From positions 310,001-374,000 of the forward strand of contig NZ_JANADR010000001.1 of the NCBI RefSeq assembly GCF_024199925.1: 64,000 nt of DNA, read 5' to 3'. Shown piece after piece: positions 52,156 through 61,262 of this stretch (position 1 is its first letter; every line of letters begins with the position of its first letter). A program made the translations under genes and the position numbers. The DNA comes from Bradyrhizobium sp. CCGUVB1N3 (GTDB lineage: Bacteria; Pseudomonadota; Alphaproteobacteria; Rhizobiales; Xanthobacteraceae). The notes beneath the pieces are model-generated. The model ran no database searches. It saw only the letters and a program-made list of their open reading frames with translations, and had not been told where the DNA came from.

Positions 52156-53706
52156 TCACTTCGCGACAGGCACGACGTTGTAAAAGACCTGGGTGTTGGC
52201 TGGGCTCGTCTGCAGGTTTCCGACACCCTTTCGCGCAACGTAGAACGAGGCTTCGGTGCCGAATTTGACATACGGCATTTGATCGTAAACGAGCTTCTGG
52301 ATGTTCGACCAGATCTCGACGCGGGCCTTCTGATCGCTGGTCGTCGCCAGCTTCTTCACCAGCTCTTCCTTGTTTGGATCGTTCCAGAAGCCGGGATAGG
52401 TCGCATTGAGATAGGGGATCACCACGGGGTCGACGTAGGTCGGCAGGAATGAGGAGAAGATGTCGAACTTGTCGGCGTCCGACCGCGTCTGGATGTAGGT
52501 CGCCGCGGGCATGACCTGAAGGTCGATCTTGATGCCGTATTCCTCGAGTTGCTGCTGGGCCGTGAGCGCCGGCAGGTAATGGCCCTGATAGAAATCCTTG
52601 GACGTCAGCCAGCGCAGGGGCTCGCCCTTGTAGCCGGCTTCCGCGAGCAGCTTCTTCACCAAATCCTTCTTCGGCGTACCGAAGCTGTCTGCGCCGGCCT
52701 TCGTGTACCAGATCGACTTGCGGTCCGGCACCCAACTCGGATCGATGACGTAGAAGGCCTGATCGCCCTCGGCGGCCAGCATGATCGGATCCATCTCCAG
52801 AGCGTGATAGATCGCTCGCCGCATGGCCACATTGGCCATGGGACCCTTCTTGGTGTTGAAGACGGCAGTCAATGACTGGTTGTCATTGATGACAACGGGC
52901 TGGACTGACGCATTCGCCTTCAAGTCGGCATGGAAGTCGAAGGGGAGCGTTGTCGCGATGTCGGCTGCCCCGGTGAGAACGTTGTCGCGCCGCACGGACG
53001 GCTCGGCCTGAGGAAGGAACACCAGCCGGTCAGATGGTGCCTTCTTGGCTCCGGCAGAGCCCGACATCGCCTCGGTGCGCGGCTTGTAGTCCGCAAAGCG
53101 CGTGAGCACCGCCTGCCGGTCGGCCTGGAACTCGGTGACCTTGTAGGGGCCGGTGCAGTCGAGCGTGTCGACGGCCTGGGTCGCGCTCTTACCTGCCAGG
53201 GCCGACTTGGACATGATCACGGCCGGCGTCAATGTCAGAAGGCCCGGAATAATTCCGGTCGGGCCGGTGAGTTTGAGAACAACCGCATCCGGTCCGTCCG
53301 CAGCAATGTCGGACGTAAGATTCTTCAATACAGCACCGGTGCCAGCGCTCTCGCGATAGCGCTTCAGCGAGGCGATCACATCGTCGGACGTCATGGTCGC
53401 GCCCGAGTGGAATTTAATGCCGGACCTCAGCTTGAAGGTCAGCGTCAGAGCCTTCTCATCGTAGCTCCAGCTATCGGCCAGCATCGGCTGTGGCTGCCAA
53501 TTGTCGTCAAGGCCGGTCAGGCCCTCGCAGACATTGCTGGCGACGAGCCAGTTGGTGCCGAGCGTCGTGATCGTGGGGTCCAGGGCCGATGGCAGTTGCG
53601 GAACGACGATGCGCAGATCTGCCGCTCGCGCCGGACCGGTATGAAGAGTAGCGGCTGCAAGTGTCGAGCCCAGCAAGATCGCGGCGCATCTCAAGATGCT
53701 GTTCAT
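52156..53706 (-). CDS. ABC substrate-binding protein, family 5, second system
   Basis: 516 residues. Signal peptide MNSILRCAAILLGSTLAAAT ending near ARA, then DLRIVVPQLPSALDPTITTL. Family-5 markers: LTFKLRSGIKFHSGATMTSD, LTGPTGIIPGLLTLTP, DCTGPYKVTEFQADRQAVL, AMRRAIYHALEMDPIM and LLAEAGYKG. It binds a peptide-like or other organic ligand. It lies 78 bases downstream of the AtuA-like pair and leads the transporter part of the operon. Confidence 0.92.
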   Translation of the reverse strand: MNSILRCAAILLGSTLAAATLHTGPARAADLRIVVPQLPSALDPTITTLGTNWLVASNVCEGLTGLDDNWQPQPMLADSWSYDEKALTLTFKLRSGIKFHSGATMTSDDVIASLKRYRESAGTGAVLKNLTSDIAADGPDAVVLKLTGPTGIIPGLLTLTPAVIMSKSALAGKSATQAVDTLDCTGPYKVTEFQADRQAVLTRFADYKPRTEAMSGSAGAKKAPSDRLVFLPQAEPSVRRDNVLTGAADIATTLPFDFHADLKANASVQPVVINDNQSLTAVFNTKKGPMANVAMRRAIYHALEMDPIMLAAEGDQAFYVIDPSWVPDRKSIWYTKAGADSFGTPKKDLVKKLLAEAGYKGEPLRWLTSKDFYQGHYLPALTAQQQLEEYGIKIDLQVMPAATYIQTRSDADKFDIFSSFLPTYVDPVVIPYLNATYPGFWNDPNKEELVKKLATTSDQKARVEIWSNIQKLVYDQMPYVKFGTEASFYVARKGVGNLQTSPANTQVFYNVVPVAK

Positions 53707-53784
53707 GGACGTTTCTCCTGTCGATTGTCCCGCCGATTCTTGCCGGCGTCTTTGTGATTCACTGCCGTTTGATCGCGCGCCCCT

Positions 53785-54093
53785 TCACGAAGGCGTCAGG
53801 TCCATGTCGAGAAGAATGGAGCTCAGCGCCTTTCCGTGCGCGTCAAGCGCAAGCGATCGGGTGACGCCGCCGCCAAGTGCACCTTCGATGACGAAGTTGA
53901 GTGCTCCAAGCTTCGGCAGTTCATATCGTGTTACGCGGGCCGGGTTCAGTCCTGCCAATTGCGTCCGTACCCGCTCTTCCGTGACAAATTCGCAGATGCG
54001 CGGAAAATCCTCCGCGCGATAAGCGATGACCGAAATGTTCGAGGTGTTGCCCTTGTCGCCTGTCCTCGAATGGGCGACGTCACGTAGCTTCAT
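53785..54093 (-). CDS. Small AtuA-like ferredoxin-fold domain protein
   Basis: 102 residues. Resembles the C-terminal domain that is fused to or follows AtuA/DUF1446 proteins: MKLRDVAHSRTGDKGNTSNI at the start, FVIEGALGGGVTRSLALDAH near the end. Starts by ATGA overlap with the AtuA-like gene, so the two halves are probably one functional unit split in two genes. The function of this domain is not established; it contains no cofactor motif that I can name. Confidence 0.82.
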   Translation of the reverse strand: MKLRDVAHSRTGDKGNTSNISVIAYRAEDFPRICEFVTEERVRTQLAGLNPARVTRYELPKLGALNFVIEGALGGGVTRSLALDAHGKALSSILLDMDLTPS

Positions 54094-55424
54094 GTTGTCA
54101 CCTCCAGCATCTCGACGCGCGGCTGGGCCCGCTCACGCGGAATCAAAACCGATACGACACCGATTGTGCGCCGCGTGGTCTTCGATGCGCCGCCGCCACC
54201 AGCCGGGCCGTTGGTGTAGAGCGTCTCAACCTCATTGCCGATGCAAAGCGCCTCGGCCTGACTCCGGGTGCGTCCGGCGATCCGGATCCTGACCTCTGCG
54301 GGTTCGCCGCGCGACGCACCGGGGTATAGCGAGTCGACGCCGATGAGGTCGGCGCGGATTTCGCTCACGGCTACTCCGGTGATCGCCAGCCGCTCGCGTA
54401 CGATCTCGATGGCCAGGCGTCCGCGCGCGACCGCACCGGGCCCGGCATAGGAGATCTCTCCTTCGCCAATCCAGCCATCATTGTACCCGACCGAGACCTT
54501 CAAAGAGCCGTTGTGCGGCCTGCCGCGTCCGCCGACGATGCGCACCCTGTCAGGTGCGATCTCCTCGACTGACGCATCGCTGAAGTCAGCGACAAGATCG
54601 GGCTGGAAATACGCGGCGGGATCGTGGATCTCGTACAGAAGCTGCTCCTTGCAGGTGCCAACTGTGACGGCGCCGCCGGTGCCGGAAAGTTTGGTGATCA
54701 CGGCTTCGCCATCGTCACGGATCTCGGCGATCGGAAAACCGAGCCGGGCGAGATCCGACACGTCCTTTTTGCCGGGATCGGCGAAATAGCCGCCCGTCAC
54801 CTGGCCGGCGCATTCCATGAGGTGGCCGACAAGCGTGCCCTGGCCGAGGTTGTCCCAGGCATCCACGGTCCAGCCGAACTCGTGGATCATGGGGGCGAGG
54901 AAGAGCGCCGGGTCGGCAACGCGGCCGGTCACGACGACGTCGGCTCCTGCCGCCAGAGCCTCAACAATTGGTGCTGCACCCAGATAGGCATTGGCGGAGA
55001 GAATCCGATCGCCAAGATCCGAGACATGTCCGCCGGTTTCTTCAATCGGCCAGTTACCGGACTTGACCACGTCGAGAACGTCATCACCGGTCACAGCCGC
55101 CACCTTCAACGAGAGGCCGAGTTCCCTCGCGATTCCGCCAATGCGGCGGGCTGCGGCGAGCGGGTTGGCTGCGCCCATGTTGGAGATGATCCGCGTCCCG
55201 TTGCCGAATGCGGCCGGCAGCACCGCCCTGATGCGTTGCTCCAGAAGCGGATCATATCCGGCATCCGGATCGGTCTGGCGCGCGCCCTGGGCGAGCGCGA
55301 TGGTCCGCTCGGCGAGGCACTCGAAGACGAGATAGTCGAGGTCGCCGGACGTGGCGAGGTCGACTGCCGGTTCAATGCGGTCGCCCGAATAGCCGGCTCC
55401 CGCTCCGAGCCTGATGCTGCGCAT
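54090..55424 (-). CDS. AtuA-like protein (DUF1446)
   Basis: 444 residues. DUF1446 protein of the type first described as AtuA in acyclic terpene (citronellol/geraniol) degradation in Pseudomonas. IRLGAGAGYSGDRIEPAVDL, YLVFECLAERTIALAQ, ISNMGAANPLAAARRI, ADVVVTGRVADPALFLAPMI and NEVETLYTNGPAGGGGASK are all characteristic. The biochemical activity of AtuA is unknown. The other terpene genes (geranyl-CoA carboxylase and others) are absent, so a terpene role is not supported; DUF1446 genes also occur with ABC transporters and amidohydrolases. First gene of the nine-gene operon, divergent from a LysR gene. Confidence 0.85.
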   Translation of the reverse strand: MRSIRLGAGAGYSGDRIEPAVDLATSGDLDYLVFECLAERTIALAQGARQTDPDAGYDPLLEQRIRAVLPAAFGNGTRIISNMGAANPLAAARRIGGIARELGLSLKVAAVTGDDVLDVVKSGNWPIEETGGHVSDLGDRILSANAYLGAAPIVEALAAGADVVVTGRVADPALFLAPMIHEFGWTVDAWDNLGQGTLVGHLMECAGQVTGGYFADPGKKDVSDLARLGFPIAEIRDDGEAVITKLSGTGGAVTVGTCKEQLLYEIHDPAAYFQPDLVADFSDASVEEIAPDRVRIVGGRGRPHNGSLKVSVGYNDGWIGEGEISYAGPGAVARGRLAIEIVRERLAITGVAVSEIRADLIGVDSLYPGASRGEPAEVRIRIAGRTRSQAEALCIGNEVETLYTNGPAGGGGASKTTRRTIGVVSVLIPRERAQPRVEMLEVTT

Positions 55425-55482
55425 GCCCTGATTCCGTTTCCCCGGCCCGGACTTCGACGATCCGGCTCACAGCGCAATAAAC

Positions 55483-55519
55483 ATCCGAGAGATCGATTAG
55501 TATAATGAATTTATCGGAT
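55483..55519. promoter_or_regulatory. Candidate LysR-type binding region
   Basis: ATCCGA (55483-55488) and TCGGAT (55514-55519) form an inverted repeat around an AT-rich core (GATTAGTATAATGAATTTATC) in the 115-base divergent region between the AtuA-like gene and lysR. Its place 20 bases before the lysR start and about 60 before the AtuA-like start suits LysR control of both. Confidence 0.45.
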
Positions 55520-55539
55520 CGCAGTGATAGAGCAACATT

Positions 55540-56508
55540 ATGGATCTCTCGCTTCGCCAGATCAGGGCGTACCTTGCAGTTGCGCGCTCGCTTAGCTTCA
55601 CGCGTGCAGCTGCAGAGACGAATCTGTCGCAGCCGGCGCTCACCGTGCAGATCCGGTCCTTGGAAGAGCAGCTTGGCATCAAGCTGTTCGACCGCAATAG
55701 CCGCTCGGTCGAATTGACGAGGTTGGGGCGCGAGCTCGTGCCGGCCTTCCAGCGCATCCTTCGCGAGTTCGACGAGACGGTGACGGGGGTCCGCGACATC
55801 GCACGTCACGGTGGTGGTTCGGTCCGGCTTGGCGCACTGCCGTCGTTTGCGGCGGGCATACTGCCCGACATTATCGTGCGCTTCCGGACGCGTTTTCCTC
55901 GGGTCGCGCTGACCATTAAGGATGCGATCGCCAGTCGCGTAATGGACCTGGTGCTCTCAGAGGACGTGGACCTCGGCGTAGTTGGCGGAGAGCCAATTCA
56001 TGCCGATCTTGATGTCGTGCATCGTGCCGAAGATCGGCTCAACGTCATCTTTCCGGCCGGTCATGCCCTGGCGCGAATGAAGCACATCGGCGTCGAACAA
56101 TTGGCGACCTTTCCGCTGATCTTGATGGATCCGGCGACCAGCGTTCGCGCGACTGTTGATACCGCTCTAGCTGCTGGAGGCCATCGTATCGAGGCCGCAT
56201 GTGAGGTGACCTACATGATGACAGCAGTCGGCATGGTGCGTGCCGGCCTCGGCATTACGATCTTGCCCGCATCCGCTCAGGAAATCCGAGCCGAACCGGC
56301 TCTGGTGGCCCGTGCCATCGACGACCCGCGCTTCGTGCGGTCCATCGCCGTTGTCCGAAAACGCCGTCGCACTCTTCCACCAGCGGCGGAAAATTTCATG
56401 GCCACGCTGGTGGAGTTTCTCGGTGATCGAGGGCTCGAGCCGAAACGAAGTGACCATCGCAGTGCTCGTGCGAAACGGCGACGGACCCGCCAGTCGGACT
56501 CGGCATAG
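55540..56508 (+). CDS. LysR-family regulator of the nine-gene operon
   Basis: 322 residues, start MDLSLRQIRAYLAVA. Helix-turn-helix SLSFTRAAAETNLSQPALTVQIRSLEEQ split over residues 17-45, then LFDRNSRSVELTRLGREL. Effector domain from residue 92. The C-terminus is extended and basic (KRSDHRSARAKRRRTRQ), which is unusual and may be a read-on past the normal end. It diverges from the AtuA-like gene and likely activates the operon when its ester or amide substrate is present. Confidence 0.9.
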   Translation: MDLSLRQIRAYLAVARSLSFTRAAAETNLSQPALTVQIRSLEEQLGIKLFDRNSRSVELTRLGRELVPAFQRILREFDETVTGVRDIARHGGGSVRLGALPSFAAGILPDIIVRFRTRFPRVALTIKDAIASRVMDLVLSEDVDLGVVGGEPIHADLDVVHRAEDRLNVIFPAGHALARMKHIGVEQLATFPLILMDPATSVRATVDTALAAGGHRIEAACEVTYMMTAVGMVRAGLGITILPASAQEIRAEPALVARAIDDPRFVRSIAVVRKRRRTLPPAAENFMATLVEFLGDRGLEPKRSDHRSARAKRRRTRQSDSA

Positions 56509-56581
56509 AGACATCACCGAACCCTTTTTAGCTTGACCGGGTTGTCGCGGTTTGGCCCCTTGCGCAAGTCAGGAGCGCACG

Positions 56582-56600
56582 CCTCTCGACGTACGAGAGG
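56582..56600. terminator. Small hairpin between lysR and the ABC ATPase gene
   Basis: CCTCTCG (56582-56588) pairs with CGAGAGG (56594-56600) over seven bases with a five-base loop, in the 230-base gap between two convergent genes. No T-run follows on either strand, so it is at most a weak terminator. The rest of the gap shows no gene. Confidence 0.35.
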
Positions 56601-56738
56601 ACTGACGAGAGGAAAATTCAATTTGGGATGGCCTCGGTCTTGTATCGCCAAGCATGGACGTAGTTGATCGGTGACGGGACGGCTTGTGGTTGCGACGGCG
56701 ACAGGCACCTCTAGCGCCCAAAGTCGCTCACGGTCAGA

Positions 56739-57494
56739 TCAACCCAGCACCTTGTCGAGAAATTCGCGGGTGCGTTCCTCGCGTGGTGCGCCGAAGAATG
56801 CATTTGGCACGCCGTGCTCGACGATGACGCCGCCGTCGGTGAAGTAGACGTGATCCGCCACCTCGCGGGCGAAACCCATTTCGTGAGTGACGAGAATGCA
56901 TGTCATGCCTTCTGCGGCGAGGTCACGAATGGTGACGAGCACCTCCTTCTTGGTTTCGGGATCCAGCGCAGCGGTGATCTCGTCAAACAGCATCACCTTG
57001 GGATTCATGGCGAGTGAACGAGCAATGGCTACGCGTTGCTGCTGCCCGCCGGAGAGTTCACCCGGGTAGGCATTGAGCTTGTGCGAAAGGCCGACCTTCG
57101 CAAGCAATCGTAAGGCGCGTTCCTCAACGCCGGTGCGTGCCTGTTTCAGAACGTGGATCGGTGCCATCATCACGTTCTGCAGGACGGTCCGGTGCGGGAA
57201 GAGGTTGTACTGCTGGAAGACCATACCAACGTCGCGGCGCAGCGCCAGCCTGTCGAGCTTTGGATCGTGAACTTCGCGGCCAGCAACGGTGATTGAACCC
57301 TGATTGATCGGGACGAGAGCATTGATGCAGCGCAACAGGGTGGATTTGCCCGATCCGGACGGTCCGATGATGCAGATCGTTTCGCCGCGGCGAATTGTAA
57401 GGCTCACATCTTTCAGAACTACGAGAGCACCAAAATGCTTCTCGACGCCCTGAACGACGACGACGGGTTCGCCAAGTTGATGTTGGCTCGTCAT
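56739..57494 (-). CDS. Polar amino-acid ABC ATPase (GlnQ/HisP type)
   Basis: 251 residues. Walker A GPSGSGKSTL, MVFQQYNLFPHRTVLQNVM, signature LSGGQQQRVAIARSLA, Walker B VMLFDEITAALDPE, H-loop VTHEMGFAREV. Complete and normal; unlike the 26517-27335 ATPase its signature motif is canonical. Last gene of the minus-strand operon 60088-56739, three bases after the permease. It energises the two different permeases encoded upstream. Confidence 0.93.
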   Translation of the reverse strand: MTSQHQLGEPVVVVQGVEKHFGALVVLKDVSLTIRRGETICIIGPSGSGKSTLLRCINALVPINQGSITVAGREVHDPKLDRLALRRDVGMVFQQYNLFPHRTVLQNVMMAPIHVLKQARTGVEERALRLLAKVGLSHKLNAYPGELSGGQQQRVAIARSLAMNPKVMLFDEITAALDPETKKEVLVTIRDLAAEGMTCILVTHEMGFAREVADHVYFTDGGVIVEHGVPNAFFGAPREERTREFLDKVLG

Positions 57495-57497
57495 GGA

Positions 57498-58349
57498 TCA
57501 GCCCTTTAGATGATAGCGCCGCTCCAGAGCCAACGTCGCCCGCGCGATCGGATAGCAATAGGCAAAGAACAGCAGGAGGAGAAGGAGGTACATCGGGATC
57601 AGGAGCTCAGGGCGGCTTTCCGCAATGAGCGCCGCTCGTGTGACGGTCAGCCCGTCCTGGATGCCAACAATGGAGATCGTCGTCGTCGCCATGGTCAGGA
57701 TGGCGTAGAGGTTCATCCAGGGCGGAATCATCCGCTTCACGGCCTGAGGCAAGATGATCATCCACATTGTCTGGTGCCGGTTAAATGCAAGCGCCTCGGC
57801 CGATTCCCATTGGGCGCTCGGAATCGACTTTATCCCGCCGCGAATGATCTCCGAGATGTTGGCGGCCACAGGTAGCGCAAGGCCGATGACAGCCTTTGCC
57901 CAAGCCGGAAACGTGAGCGTAAATCCGGCGACGCGGAATTCGAATGGCAATAGGAACATCGCGTAGAACAGCAATACGAGCCAGGGCGCATTGCGAAAGA
58001 ACTGGGTTATTGCCCACGCAATCTTCCGGACTGCTCCAATCAGCGAGACTTGTGCGACGCCGATCAGCGTGCCGACCACGGTGCCGAGTGCCATGGAGAG
58101 GAAGCTGATTGTCACGTTGAACAGGAAACCCTGGAAGATCAAGGGTGCCCAGCGCAAGAGGATCGTCAACGCATCGTCTCGGCCGGCCGGCGTATTGGCT
58201 TGCGCCAAGGCCAGCGACGCCGCGAAGAGCATCGCGATGGCCGCGAAGACGCCGGCACTCAGCAGCGTCCGTACGCCGAGACGAGTGGGGGCGATTGGCT
58301 TTGCGCGGAACGGCTTTAGAACTGGGAGATCGGTCACGCTCGTCTTCAC
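57498..58349 (-). CDS. Polar amino-acid ABC permease, subunit 1
   Basis: 283 residues, with an extra N-terminal helix ahead of the usual amino-acid permease core. Core motifs: LIFQGFLFNVTISFLSMALG, FFRNAPWLVLLFYAMFLLPF, NISEIIRGGIKSIPSAQWES and the coupling loop EALAFNRHQTMWMIILPQAV. ATGA overlap with the preceding permease gene. It forms a heterodimer with that protein in the inner membrane. Confidence 0.92.
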   Translation of the reverse strand: MKTSVTDLPVLKPFRAKPIAPTRLGVRTLLSAGVFAAIAMLFAASLALAQANTPAGRDDALTILLRWAPLIFQGFLFNVTISFLSMALGTVVGTLIGVAQVSLIGAVRKIAWAITQFFRNAPWLVLLFYAMFLLPFEFRVAGFTLTFPAWAKAVIGLALPVAANISEIIRGGIKSIPSAQWESAEALAFNRHQTMWMIILPQAVKRMIPPWMNLYAILTMATTTISIVGIQDGLTVTRAALIAESRPELLIPMYLLLLLLFFAYCYPIARATLALERRYHLKG

Positions 58350-59086
58350 CAGGAGTATCCCGGGATACGCATTGCTCGCTCCCAGCGACCCATGATCCAG
58401 ACCAGTACGGCGACGAGGAGCACGTAGGTGACGAGCAGCAAGTTCATCATCTCGCGGATGTTGAGTGTTTCTGACCAGATCTGCGAAGCCGCATAAAGCA
58501 ATTCCGGCACGCCGATGGCGTAGGCGAGCGTCGTCGTCTTCACGAGGTTCACCAGGTTGTTGTTGAGCGCCGGCAGGCAGATGCGGAAGGCCAGAGGTAT
58601 TACTATCTCACGGTAAAGCCGAAGTCTCGTATAACCGAGAGATTCGGCCGCCTCGATCATGGTGGATGGCACGGCCTCAATACCGGCACGGAAGATCTCG
58701 ACGTTGAAGGCACCGGCAAAGAGCGACAATGCGACGATTGCCCATGCCGTGCCGGAAAGAATCGGGGTCTGCCCACCATGACCATCTGAGATCGTCGGAA
58801 GCAGTCCTCCAACGGCAAAATAGAAGAAAGAGAGCTGCACCAACGGTGGCGTATTACGGAATAATTGGACGTAGGCGCGCACGAGAAGCCGTACGATGCG
58901 CGACCGGCTGCCGGCGAACCAGACCCCAATCAGCCCCAATAGGAGTGAAGCCAGGATCGATACGATCGAGATGTAGATCGTCGTCCACAGGCCTGTCAGG
59001 AATCGAGCGCGGTCGAACTCGTCGTAGAAGACGGAGAAATTGATCCCCTGCGCATCGTTCAAGCGCTCAAAGAAGGCGGCGATCAC
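58346..59086 (-). CDS. Polar amino-acid ABC permease, subunit 2
   Basis: 246 residues. FLTGLWTTIYISIVSILASLL, LFRNTPPLVQLSFFYFAVGG, FNVEIFRAGIEAVPSTMIEA, and the coupling loop ESLGYTRLRLYREIVIPLAF are typical of GltJ/K-type amino-acid permeases. It lies 180 bases downstream of the binding-protein gene, with the Bradyrhizobium-type repeat 59150-59249 between them, and overlaps the following permease by ATGA. Confidence 0.92.
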   Translation of the reverse strand: MIAAFFERLNDAQGINFSVFYDEFDRARFLTGLWTTIYISIVSILASLLLGLIGVWFAGSRSRIVRLLVRAYVQLFRNTPPLVQLSFFYFAVGGLLPTISDGHGGQTPILSGTAWAIVALSLFAGAFNVEIFRAGIEAVPSTMIEAAESLGYTRLRLYREIVIPLAFRICLPALNNNLVNLVKTTTLAYAIGVPELLYAASQIWSETLNIREMMNLLLVTYVLLVAVLVWIMGRWERAMRIPGYSW

Positions 59087-59149
59087 AGAGGAAACCCTTC
59101 AGAAGAAGCGTCCAAGCGGTGCGGATCGGGCAGCTCTTGTCGGAGCACA

Positions 59150-59249
59150 GAGCATGATCCGGAAAAATGTGGAGCGGCTTTCCGAGAAGATGATGCTCAA
59201 ACAACAACCTGATGCGCGACAACGATTCATCCTAATCTCATCGCGCGCG
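59150..59249. repeat. Bradyrhizobium-type double-hairpin intergenic repeat, copy 2
   Basis: Diverged copy of the 9031-9130 element: GAGCATGATC (59150-59159) against GATGATGCTC (59189-59198, one mismatch), the same AAACAACAACCT linker, and a decayed second hairpin ending ATCTCATCGCGCG. It lies inside an operon, between the binding-protein and permease genes, where it could damp downstream expression. Confidence 0.85.
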
Positions 59250-59266
59250 CCAAGGGGAGGGGTCGC

Positions 59267-60088
59267 TTACCCGCCCGCCTTGAATTTCTTGTTCGTCTCG
59301 ATCAGATAGGGGCTCTGCTTGATTCCCCATTTGGTCTCCAGCTCGAGCAGCTTGCCGCTCTTGTGCCACTCCACCGACATCTCCTTCAGCAGCTTGCCGA
59401 AGGAGCCATCGAGGTCATCCAGCCGCACGCCGATCGCCCAGAGCTGTGGGTCCTCAGAGGCAAGCGGCATTTCGTAGTCTGCCCACTTCGGATCACCGCC
59501 GGCGAGCGTCGAGACGATCAGCGTGTCATCGAACACAAAGGCGACGCAGTTATTGCCCTGCAGCGCGTTTAGCGCATCCGGGACCGACGGGAACACAACC
59601 AGTTCCGGATTGTACAATTGAGAAACCCGGCGATTAAAGTAGGCGCCTTGGACGGCACAAACTTTGCGGCCTTTGAGGTCAGTCCATTGCTTCAGATTGG
59701 CACTCTTCTGCGCCAAGATATTGGTGGCGCTCGCGTAGTAGTTGGGCTCGATCATGCCCACGATCTTGCGGCGCTCTGGAGTGTCGCCCATGGTCGCAAG
59801 GATGACATCGATGCGCCCCTGCTTGAGGAACTCCATACGATTGGCGCCGGTGACCGGCACCAGCTCGAGCTTGACGCCGATCTTGTCGGCAACTGCCTTG
59901 GCAAGATCGATCTCCAGACCAATGATTTGCCCGGACGGCTCCAGGAAGCCCCATGGCTTGTAGTCGTTCTTGACGCCGACGGCGACCACGCCCTTCTTCT
60001 TGATTTCGGCGAGAGTATCCTGCGCCATTGCCGGCGCCGCGGCCAGGATGGCGGTGAAAGCGAGAGCAATCGCGGTCAGTCGTCTCAT
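59267..60088 (-). CDS. Polar amino-acid ABC substrate-binding protein
   Basis: 273 residues from the ATG at 60088, where GAGGGGGACAGTTCCG precedes; a second ATG at 60109 is less likely. Signal peptide MRRLTAIALAFTAILAAAPA ending AMA before QDTLAEIKKKG. Type-2 fold: VGVKNDYKPWGFLEPSGQII, LEIDLAKAVADKIGVKLELV, RMEFLKQGRIDVILATMGDT, CAVQGAYFNRRVS. It binds a polar amino acid for the permease pair encoded downstream. By order it leads the operon and should be the most abundant product, which the following repeat might reinforce. Confidence 0.92.
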   Translation of the reverse strand: MRRLTAIALAFTAILAAAPAMAQDTLAEIKKKGVVAVGVKNDYKPWGFLEPSGQIIGLEIDLAKAVADKIGVKLELVPVTGANRMEFLKQGRIDVILATMGDTPERRKIVGMIEPNYYASATNILAQKSANLKQWTDLKGRKVCAVQGAYFNRRVSQLYNPELVVFPSVPDALNALQGNNCVAFVFDDTLIVSTLAGGDPKWADYEMPLASEDPQLWAIGVRLDDLDGSFGKLLKEMSVEWHKSGKLLELETKWGIKQSPYLIETNKKFKAGG

Positions 60089-60175
60089 CGGAACTGTCCC
60101 CCTCAACATCCGAAAGCGTGAGGATTCCAGCTAAGGGGGCCAAGGTTTTGTCTGCCTGCGACGTTCTTTTGCCCG

Positions 60176-61213
60176 TCAGCGTCGCCGTTCCTGCATTTGT
60201 TGCACTCGGTCGATCCTTGGCGCCCGACCGAAGCGTGCGCGATAGGTCCGAGAAAAATGACTTGCGCTCGAAAAACCGCAGGCCAACGCGATCTCGAGGA
60301 CCGAGAGACTGGTTTGCCGGGCCAGGTCACGCGCGCGGTCAAGTCTCAAGGCAAGATAGTGCTCGCCGAGCGAGCAACCGAGATGTTGGCGGAAAAGTCG
60401 CTCGAGGTGTCGCAGCGAGACGTCGGCAAGTCGTGCCAATTCGTCCCGCGGTACCGGATTTTCAACAGTCTGCTCCATGCGGCCGATGACGCGTAGCAGG
60501 GGTGCGTGCGCGATACCAAGGCGTTCTCGTAATGGCATTCGCTGAGGGCCGGTCCCTTCGCGAACATGGGTCTGCAGGAACCATTCGCTGACCGCCACCG
60601 CCAACTCGCTCCCGTGTTCGCGAGCGATGACGGCATGCATCATGTCAAGCGGAGCGGTGCCGCCGCTCGACGTCAATCGATCACGGTCAATTTCGTAAAG
60701 CGAACGTCGCAGATCGAGTTCGGGGTAGTCCTCGACGAAGGCCGGTGCATGCTCCCAATGAATGGTAAAGCGGTAGCCCGTGAGAACTTTCGCACGCGCC
60801 AAAATATAGGGCCCACCTGATATGCCACCTATCTTGACGCCTCGCCGAGCGAGTTGCCGCAACCAGGCGAAGGTCGGCGGATGCTTGAACAGGGCTGGAT
60901 TGCCACCAGCGCAGACGAAGACATAGTCGAAATGCGCGTCTGTCCCCACGCGAAATTCCGTTTGAATGCGCACACCGCTAGAGGCGGCAGCCGGTTCACC
61001 GTCAATCGAGATATGGCTCCAGCTATAGAGTGCATGACCGGACAGACGGTTTGCCGCGCGCAGTGGTTCAATGACTGACGCATAGGGCAGCATGGCGAAT
61101 TCGGGGATGAGCAGGAAGCCGACATGAGCCGTCGGCTTCCGACGGGTGTCGCTTTTAGGCAATCGTGAGTCGCTGAGGATCATGCCGCCGAGACTATGTC
61201 GTTCAATCTGCAT
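60176..61213 (-). CDS. GlxA-family (DJ-1/PfpI + AraC) transcriptional regulator, GbdR/CdhR-like
   Basis: 345 residues (ATG 61213; ATG 61183 possible). N-terminal DJ-1/PfpI-like domain (residues 28-200), with GFLLIPEFAMLPYASVIEPL, FVCAGGNP and ISGGPYILARA; the nucleophile-elbow cysteine of the protease family is absent, as usual in GlxA regulators. C-terminal AraC DNA-binding domain (residues 240-340) with two helix-turn-helices, LARLADVSLRHLERLFRQHL and VLEIALACGFSSASHFSRTY. GbdR and CdhR of this family activate glycine-betaine, dimethylglycine and carnitine catabolism genes. Its divergence from the sarcosine oxidase genes fits that role. The soxB start at 61263 lies 49 bases from this gene's start. 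Confidence 0.9.
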   Translation of the reverse strand: MQIERHSLGGMILSDSRLPKSDTRRKPTAHVGFLLIPEFAMLPYASVIEPLRAANRLSGHALYSWSHISIDGEPAAASSGVRIQTEFRVGTDAHFDYVFVCAGGNPALFKHPPTFAWLRQLARRGVKIGGISGGPYILARAKVLTGYRFTIHWEHAPAFVEDYPELDLRRSLYEIDRDRLTSSGGTAPLDMMHAVIAREHGSELAVAVSEWFLQTHVREGTGPQRMPLRERLGIAHAPLLRVIGRMEQTVENPVPRDELARLADVSLRHLERLFRQHLGCSLGEHYLALRLDRARDLARQTSLSVLEIALACGFSSASHFSRTYRARFGRAPRIDRVQQMQERRR

Positions 61214-61262
61214 CAGACAAGCGGGACTTCTACTGCCGCTGTCGTCATCCTTGGATCCGCCG

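Noticed and set aside
53785..55424. Acyclic terpene (citronellol) degradation locus based on the AtuA-like gene
   Set aside because: No carboxylase, dehydrogenase or isomerase genes of the Atu pathway are present; DUF1446 proteins occur in other contexts.
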